This document shows, piece after piece, positions 53,492-57,716 of a DNA stretch of 57,716 nt. Under the pieces are notes generated by a model. That model did no database searches, was not told the DNA's origin, and saw nothing but the letters and a program-made list of their open reading frames with translations. The number at the start of each line of letters is the position of its first letter. Positions within the stretch are counted from its first letter, which is position 1. Both the position numbers and the translations under genes were made by a program. The stretch comes from Clostridia bacterium (GTDB taxonomy: Bacteria > Bacillota > Clostridia > Oscillospirales > Acutalibacteraceae), in contig JAFQKN010000074.1 in the NCBI GenBank assembly GCA_017396895.1, positions 1 through 57,716 of the forward strand. Direction: 5' to 3'.

Positions 53492-53704
53492 AACAAAGAT
53501 AATGCAGAAGAATATCTGTTTTGTCGGAATCAGATGTTTTTCGTTAAATATAAATTCTATATTTTGCATTATTCTATTCTTTCCGCACAAAAACGACCGT
53601 TTTCGGTATGTTTTGCAGTGCGGTATTCATAACGATTCCTTTCAGAGTGACGGGGCAATCCGCCCCCTTGGAGGAACGCCATTTTTTACAGGAGGTACAC
53701 CCCA

Positions 53705-55264
53705 GTGCAAATTTCAATCGGCGTGGCCATCATCATCGCAGTTATTGCGGCGGTGGTCAGCGGTGTTGTTTGCTTCTTTGTCGGCGGCCTCGTTCGCCGC
53801 AAAACCGCCGAAAAAGCCATCGGCTCGGCAACCGAAGAAGCAAATCGCATCATCAGCAATGCCATTGCGCAAGCTGAACAAAAGAAAAAAGAAGCCATTC
53901 TGGAGGCAAAAGACGAAATTCACAAAGAACGCACCGAACTTGAACGCGAACTCAAAGAGCGTCGCGCGGAAGTACAGCGTCAGGAACGCCGTCTGAACCA
54001 GAAGGAAGAAACCCTCGACAAGAAAACAGAGAACCTTGAAAAGAAAGAAGAATTGCTTCAGAAGAAGATCGCAGAAGCCGAAGCAAAACTCGCAGAAGCC
54101 GAAGCACTCAAAAGAAGCCAGTTCGATATGCTTGAAAAGATCTCCGGATTCTCCAAAGAGCAGGCAAAAGAACTGCTCATCAAGAGCCTTGAAGGCGAAC
54201 TCACCCACGAAAAAGCACTCAAAATCCTTGAAATTGAACAGAAAACACGCGACGAAGCGGATACGCTTGCCCGCGAGATCATTTGCGGTGCCATTCAGCG
54301 TTGTGCGGCAGACCATGCGGCAGAAGCCACGGTTTCTGTTGTTGAACTTCCCAATGACGACATGAAGGGCCGCATCATCGGTCGTGAAGGCCGCAACATC
54401 CGTACCCTTGAAACCATTACGGGCGTGGATCTGATCATCGACGACACCCCCGAAACCATCACCGTTTCCAGTTTTGATCCCATCCGCCGCGAAGTGGCAA
54501 GACTGACACTCGAAAAACTCATTGTGGACGGCAGAATTCATCCCAGCCGCATTGAGGAAATGTATGCAAAGAGCAAAAAAGAAGTCGAACAGGCTGTCAA
54601 ACAGGCAGGCGAACGCGCTGTTGTGGATGCAGGTGTAAACGGAGTCCACGGCGAACTGGTCAAACTTCTGGGCAGACTGAAATACCGCACCAGTTACGGT
54701 CAGAACGTGCTGAATCATTCTCTGGAAGTTTCTTATCTTGCAGGTTTGATGGCAGCAGAGATCGGCGCGGATGTCAAACTTGCAAAACGCGCAGGTCTGT
54801 TGCATGACATCGGTAAGGCCATTGACCACGAACAGGACGGCACGCACATTTCTCTGGGTGTGGATGCGGCTCGTAAATACAAAGAAAATGAAGCCGTTAT
54901 TCACGCCATTCACGCACACCACGGCGATGTGGAAGCAAAATCGATCGTTGCCATTCTCGTACAGGCTGCCGATGCCATTTCTGCGGCCCGTCCCGGTGCC
55001 CGCCGTGAAAACGTACAGAACTACATCAAGCGTTTGCAGCAACTCGAAGAGATCTGCACTTCCTTCAACGGTGTTGACAAGTCCTTCGCCATTCAGGCCG
55101 GCCGTGAAGTACGTATCATGGTCAAACCCGAAATCGTTTCCGACGACAACATGGTCATTCTTGCAAGAGACATTGCCAAGAAGATCGAAGAAGAACTTGA
55201 ATATCCCGGACAGATCAAAGTGCACATCATTCGTGAGAACCGTGCATTCGATTACGCAAAATAA
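53705..55264 (+). CDS. rny: Ribonuclease Y
   Basis: The 519-aa protein starts at GTG 53705, 7 nt after AGGAGGT. It has the N-terminal membrane helix (about 4-27), a long coiled coil rich in Lys, Glu and Ala (about 35-195), a KH domain with [15 protein letters not shown] (about 221-235), and an HD domain with [10 protein letters not shown] (about 366-375). The order, length and motifs are those of RNase Y, the endonuclease that starts mRNA decay in Firmicutes at the membrane. The next gene, ymdB, is its usual neighbour. Confidence 0.96.
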   Translation: MQISIGVAIIIAVIAAVVSGVVCFFVGGLVRRKTAEKAIGSATEEANRIISNAIAQAEQKKKEAILEAKDEIHKERTELERELKERRAEVQRQERRLNQKEETLDKKTENLEKKEELLQKKIAEAEAKLAEAEALKRSQFDMLEKISGFSKEQAKELLIKSLEGELTHEKALKILEIEQKTRDEADTLAREIICGAIQRCAADHAAEATVSVVELPNDDMKGRIIGREGRNIRTLETITGVDLIIDDTPETITVSSFDPIRREVARLTLEKLIVDGRIHPSRIEEMYAKSKKEVEQAVKQAGERAVVDAGVNGVHGELVKLLGRLKYRTSYGQNVLNHSLEVSYLAGLMAAEIGADVKLAKRAGLLHDIGKAIDHEQDGTHISLGVDAARKYKENEAVIHAIHAHHGDVEAKSIVAILVQAADAISAARPGARRENVQNYIKRLQQLEEICTSFNGVDKSFAIQAGREVRIMVKPEIVSDDNMVILARDIAKKIEEELEYPGQIKVHIIRENRAFDYAK

Positions 55265-55270
55265 TTCCGA

Positions 55271-55296
55271 AAGGCGGCCCCGGCCGCCTTTTTTTG
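55271..55296 (+). terminator. Short terminator-like hairpin between rny and ymdB
   Basis: AAGGCGGCCCCGGCCGCCTTTTTTT is a GC-rich hairpin with a T-tract. It could partly end transcription of rny, so ymdB may be read at lower level. Confidence 0.7.
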
Positions 55297-55316
55297 CAGA
55301 AAGGAATCTTTCTTGT

Positions 55317-56093
55317 ATGCTTATTCTTTTCATCGGGGACGTTGTCGGCGCACCCGGTTGCGAATGCCTGCGCCGCATTCTCCCTGCATACAAAAAAATG
55401 AAAAACATTGATTTTTGCATCGTCAACGGCGAAAACAGTGCCCCCGGAAACGGTATTCTGCCGCAATCGGCGGATCATCTGTTTGCAAGCGGTGCGGATC
55501 TCATCACAACGGGAAACCATGCATTGCGCAGACATGAGATCTATCCCGTGCTTGACGGACACCTTCCCATTATCCGACCGTTGAATTTTCACCGTGAAGC
55601 GCCCGGCAGAGGTTGGGATATCGTGGAAAAACGCGGAATGCGGCTGGCGGTCATCAATCTGATGGGATCTTTGTATATGGATTATTCGGAAAATCCGTTT
55701 GATGCAATCGAAAAAGCCTTGCAGGAGATCAACAAAGAGGGAATACGGCATATTCTCGTTGATTTTCATGCGGAAGCCACGGCCGAAAAGCGTGCCATGG
55801 GTTTTTGGTTGGACGGAAAAGTGAGTGCCGTGGTCGGTACGCACACCCATGTACAGACCGCCGATGCGCAGATCCTCCCGAACAAGACCGCCTACATTAC
55901 GGATGCAGGCATGACGGGCGTTATCCATTCGGTATTGGGCGTCAGCATCCGAAATTCGACCGACCGCATCCGTACGGGCTTACCTATCCGCTTTGAACAG
56001 TGTGAGGGCGATTGCCGTCTGGAAGGTGTTTTGATCGAGACCGACAACAAAACAGGAAAGGCTGTCAACATTGAAAGAGTTTCGCTTACTTAA
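55317..56093 (+). CDS. ymdB: YmdB family metallophosphoesterase
   Basis: The 258-aa protein starts at ATG 55317 after AAAGGAATC. It shows IGDVVGAPGCE (about 6-16), CIVNGENSAPGNGI, LITTGNHALRRHE, VDFHAEATAEKRAMGFWLDG and VVGTHTHVQTADAQIL (about 177-192), the motif set of the TIGR00282/YmdB family. YmdB of B. subtilis is a cyclic-nucleotide phosphodiesterase that affects RNase Y-linked gene expression. The gene order rny-ymdB is typical. Its 3' end overlaps the next gene by 23 bp. Confidence 0.94.
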   Translation: MLILFIGDVVGAPGCECLRRILPAYKKMKNIDFCIVNGENSAPGNGILPQSADHLFASGADLITTGNHALRRHEIYPVLDGHLPIIRPLNFHREAPGRGWDIVEKRGMRLAVINLMGSLYMDYSENPFDAIEKALQEINKEGIRHILVDFHAEATAEKRAMGFWLDGKVSAVVGTHTHVQTADAQILPNKTAYITDAGMTGVIHSVLGVSIRNSTDRIRTGLPIRFEQCEGDCRLEGVLIETDNKTGKAVNIERVSLT

Positions 56094-57642
56094 CAAGGTA
56101 CTTGCCGTTTTACTGACATTATTGATGTTTGCTTCCTGCACGCAAACTCTGCCGACGGTGATCATACAGACACCGACCGCTGAACCGACGGGTTCTTTGT
56201 CCCTGCCTTATTGCGCGTCCGACAGCCTGAATCCGTTTTTCAGCGAAGGAACGGACAATCAGCAATTATGGCCGCTTGCATTTCTGCCGTTATATGAATT
56301 GGATGAAAACTTCACCCCACAACCGATCTTAGCGGATTCGGCCGTACAAAACGGAAATTCCCTGCAGATCACACTGCGCGCAGGCATTCTGACCGCGCAA
56401 GGTACACCGCTTTCCATTGCAGACGTGTTGTATTCATTCCGTCTTGCAAAAGAATCACCCGCCTTCAAACGGCAACTTTCGGTTTTTACGAACATTGCGA
56501 TCGGGCAGACGGCAGATGTTCTGCTGTTTACTCTGTCACGGCCGAACATCAACGCTTGCAGTCTGCTGACCTTCCCCATCGTGCAGTACGGAACGGCAGA
56601 CAAAGCGTCGGATCTTCCCGCAGGTGCAGGCCCGTATTCATACATAAAAACCGTGGACGGCGTTTCCATGGTCTATAATCCGAACTATTATGACGGCAAC
56701 GCTCGTACCGCATCCATCACGTTGGTGGATGCCGCCGCCGATGCTTCCAAAGTTTTCTCACTGAAAAGCGAACGCATTGACGCTACGTTCAATGATCTGT
56801 ATGACGGTGAAATATTGCGACTGTCTGCAACGGCTACGGTCATACCGATGGCAAATCTTGTTTTTCTCGGTGTCAACGCAAACAATACGCACACGTCTTC
56901 TGCCGTGTTCAGAAAATTGCTCTCGGCATCTTTGGATCGTCAAAGCATTGTCGAACACGCCTTTTGCGGTTATGCACAGGCGACTTGTTTACCCGTGCAT
57001 CCGTCATGGAGCGCATTGGAAAACGAAGCATTCACAGACAGCAAACAGGCAGACGCGGAAAAGGCCGATCAACTGCTCAAGCAGTATGAAAGCGGCGATG
57101 ACTACGAAAGCGAACTGTCAGACGGCGAAGAACCGGAAGCCGAAGACCTGTTAAAACCCGAACAAACAAATTATGTGCTTAAACTGATCTGTTGCAAAGG
57201 CAATGATTTCAAGACAGGTGCGGCGGCACAGGTCAGTGAGCAGCTTTCTGTCGCAAATATTAACGTCAGCGTTGTTGAACTGGAAGAAGAAGCCTATTAC
57301 GAAGCCATTCGTGAGGGAAATTACGATCTTTATCTCGGTGAAGTCAGAATGTCTGCCGACATGGATCAATCCGTATTTCTTGTTTCGGGTGGTTCTTTAG
57401 GCTGGGGAATCGACAATGAAAGCATCACCTGCGGTGCCATGTGGGACGCATATTGCGCCGGCACGGTCACGCTCGGTGATTATTTGTCCGCCTTTGCAAA
57501 AGAACTCCCCTTTATTCCGCTGTGTTTCCGTCAAGGCATTTTCTATACCGCCCGTTCACTTGTGAATGAAGTGTTCTGCACCCCGGAGAATCTGTACAAA
57601 AACATTACCGTTTGGGAAAAAGCACTCACAGAAGAACCATAA
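56071..57642 (+). CDS. ABC-type peptide-binding lipoprotein (SBP_bac_5)
   Basis: The 523-aa protein starts at TTG 56071, inside the end of ymdB. It has a lipoprotein signal (LLMFASC, Cys near 23). The family 5 solute-binding fold shows in SLSLPYCASDSLNPFFS, LAFLPLYELDENFTPQPILADS and ILTAQGTPLSIADVLYSFRLA (in part), with the C-terminal lobe from about residue 370. An acidic insertion, ESGDDYESELSDGEEPEAED (about 346-365), is unusual. No permease or ATPase genes follow within the window, so its transporter is unseen. Peptides are the usual ligand. Confidence 0.86.
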   Translation: MKEFRLLNKVLAVLLTLLMFASCTQTLPTVIIQTPTAEPTGSLSLPYCASDSLNPFFSEGTDNQQLWPLAFLPLYELDENFTPQPILADSAVQNGNSLQITLRAGILTAQGTPLSIADVLYSFRLAKESPAFKRQLSVFTNIAIGQTADVLLFTLSRPNINACSLLTFPIVQYGTADKASDLPAGAGPYSYIKTVDGVSMVYNPNYYDGNARTASITLVDAAADASKVFSLKSERIDATFNDLYDGEILRLSATATVIPMANLVFLGVNANNTHTSSAVFRKLLSASLDRQSIVEHAFCGYAQATCLPVHPSWSALENEAFTDSKQADAEKADQLLKQYESGDDYESELSDGEEPEAEDLLKPEQTNYVLKLICCKGNDFKTGAAAQVSEQLSVANINVSVVELEEEAYYEAIREGNYDLYLGEVRMSADMDQSVFLVSGGSLGWGIDNESITCGAMWDAYCAGTVTLGDYLSAFAKELPFIPLCFRQGIFYTARSLVNEVFCTPENLYKNITVWEKALTEEP

Positions 57643-57716
57643 AAAAAAGGGTTCTTCACGGAAAGTTGGGGGATCGGAAAAAAGATAAATTATGATTTAG
57701 CGTTGTACGCACAATG

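Noticed and set aside
53360-53632. Plus-strand 90-aa frame before rny
   Set aside because: It crosses the rny promoter and has no ribosome site.
53492-53704. Long rny leader as a riboswitch
   Set aside because: Only one weak GGGC/GCCC stem near 53650 is visible; nothing matches a riboswitch I know.
53714-55426. Minus-strand frame of 570 aa
   Set aside because: Antisense shadow of rny; Phe/Cys-rich and without family motifs.

Overview
The window looks like a chromosome segment of a low-to-mid GC Gram-positive anaerobe of the Clostridia, probably a gut Oscillospiraceae/Ruminococcaceae relative. The grounds are strong AGGAGG ribosome sites, TTGACA/TATAAT promoters with 17-bp spacers, RNase Y next to YmdB, a YhaM-type exonuclease, a T-box leader, lipoproteins, a type I dockerin protein and several GH families with GPH sugar symporters. 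I saw no rRNA or tRNA gene. Species assignment is not possible from the sequence alone.

Layout. 1-2.9 kb (minus): DUF2804 protein (cut by the window edge), yhaM, a PdaA-like deacetylase lipoprotein and a 61-aa membrane peptide. 3-9 kb (plus): trmL, a GH38 alpha-mannosidase, a GPH symporter, a 32-aa peptide, a PQ-loop protein and a Dabb protein. 9.2-10.5 kb (minus): a CPA2-type antiporter. 10.8-21.1 kb (plus): a FAD oxidoreductase, a tandem flavodoxin-like protein, then a tightly packed run: DUF4838 protein with membrane tail, DUF819 membrane protein, sphingosine-1-phosphate-lyase-like PLP enzyme, an unrecognised polytopic membrane protein, a pseudouridine synthase and a small acidic protein. 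21.2-25.5 kb (minus): GH42 beta-galactosidase, metallophosphoesterase, and an SH3-SH3-C39 secreted protein. 25.5-26.8 kb is gene-free and holds a six-repeat CRISPR-like array with its own consensus promoter and a downstream terminator. 26.8-32.1 kb (plus): GH43 enzyme, HAD phosphatase, nadABC and a small membrane protein. 32.2-33.3 kb carries a MITE-like inverted-repeat element, GtrA, and an array of small hairpins. 33.4-36.6 kb: ABC exporter, MscS channel, unknown protein. 36.7-38.1 kb (minus): a membrane-embedded LuxR regulator. 38.4-47.1 kb: a dockerin/InlB-repeat exported protein, a zinc-ribbon/lipoprotein group, an EEP-family hydrolase (minus), a second GPH symporter and an RCC1-repeat protein. 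47.1-53.3 kb (minus): Cof-type HAD, an XRE-cupin-acyl-CoA-synthetase fusion behind a T-box, an ACT-metallo-beta-lactamase fusion, and ilvE. 53.7-57.6 kb (plus): rny, ymdB and a peptide-binding lipoprotein.

How genes may work together. NadA, NadB and NadC make a complete de novo route from aspartate to nicotinate mononucleotide. The GH38, GH42 and GH43 enzymes and the two symporters suggest uptake and trimming of host or plant glycans. The ilvE / ACT-MBL / T-box / acyl-CoA-synthetase block suggests branched-chain amino acid or branched-chain acid metabolism under tRNA-charging control (inference). The DUF4838-DUF819-PLP lyase-membrane protein run has no function I can name and is the best candidate for an undescribed pathway. 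The orphan CRISPR-like unit is the best candidate for an unusual nucleic-acid system.
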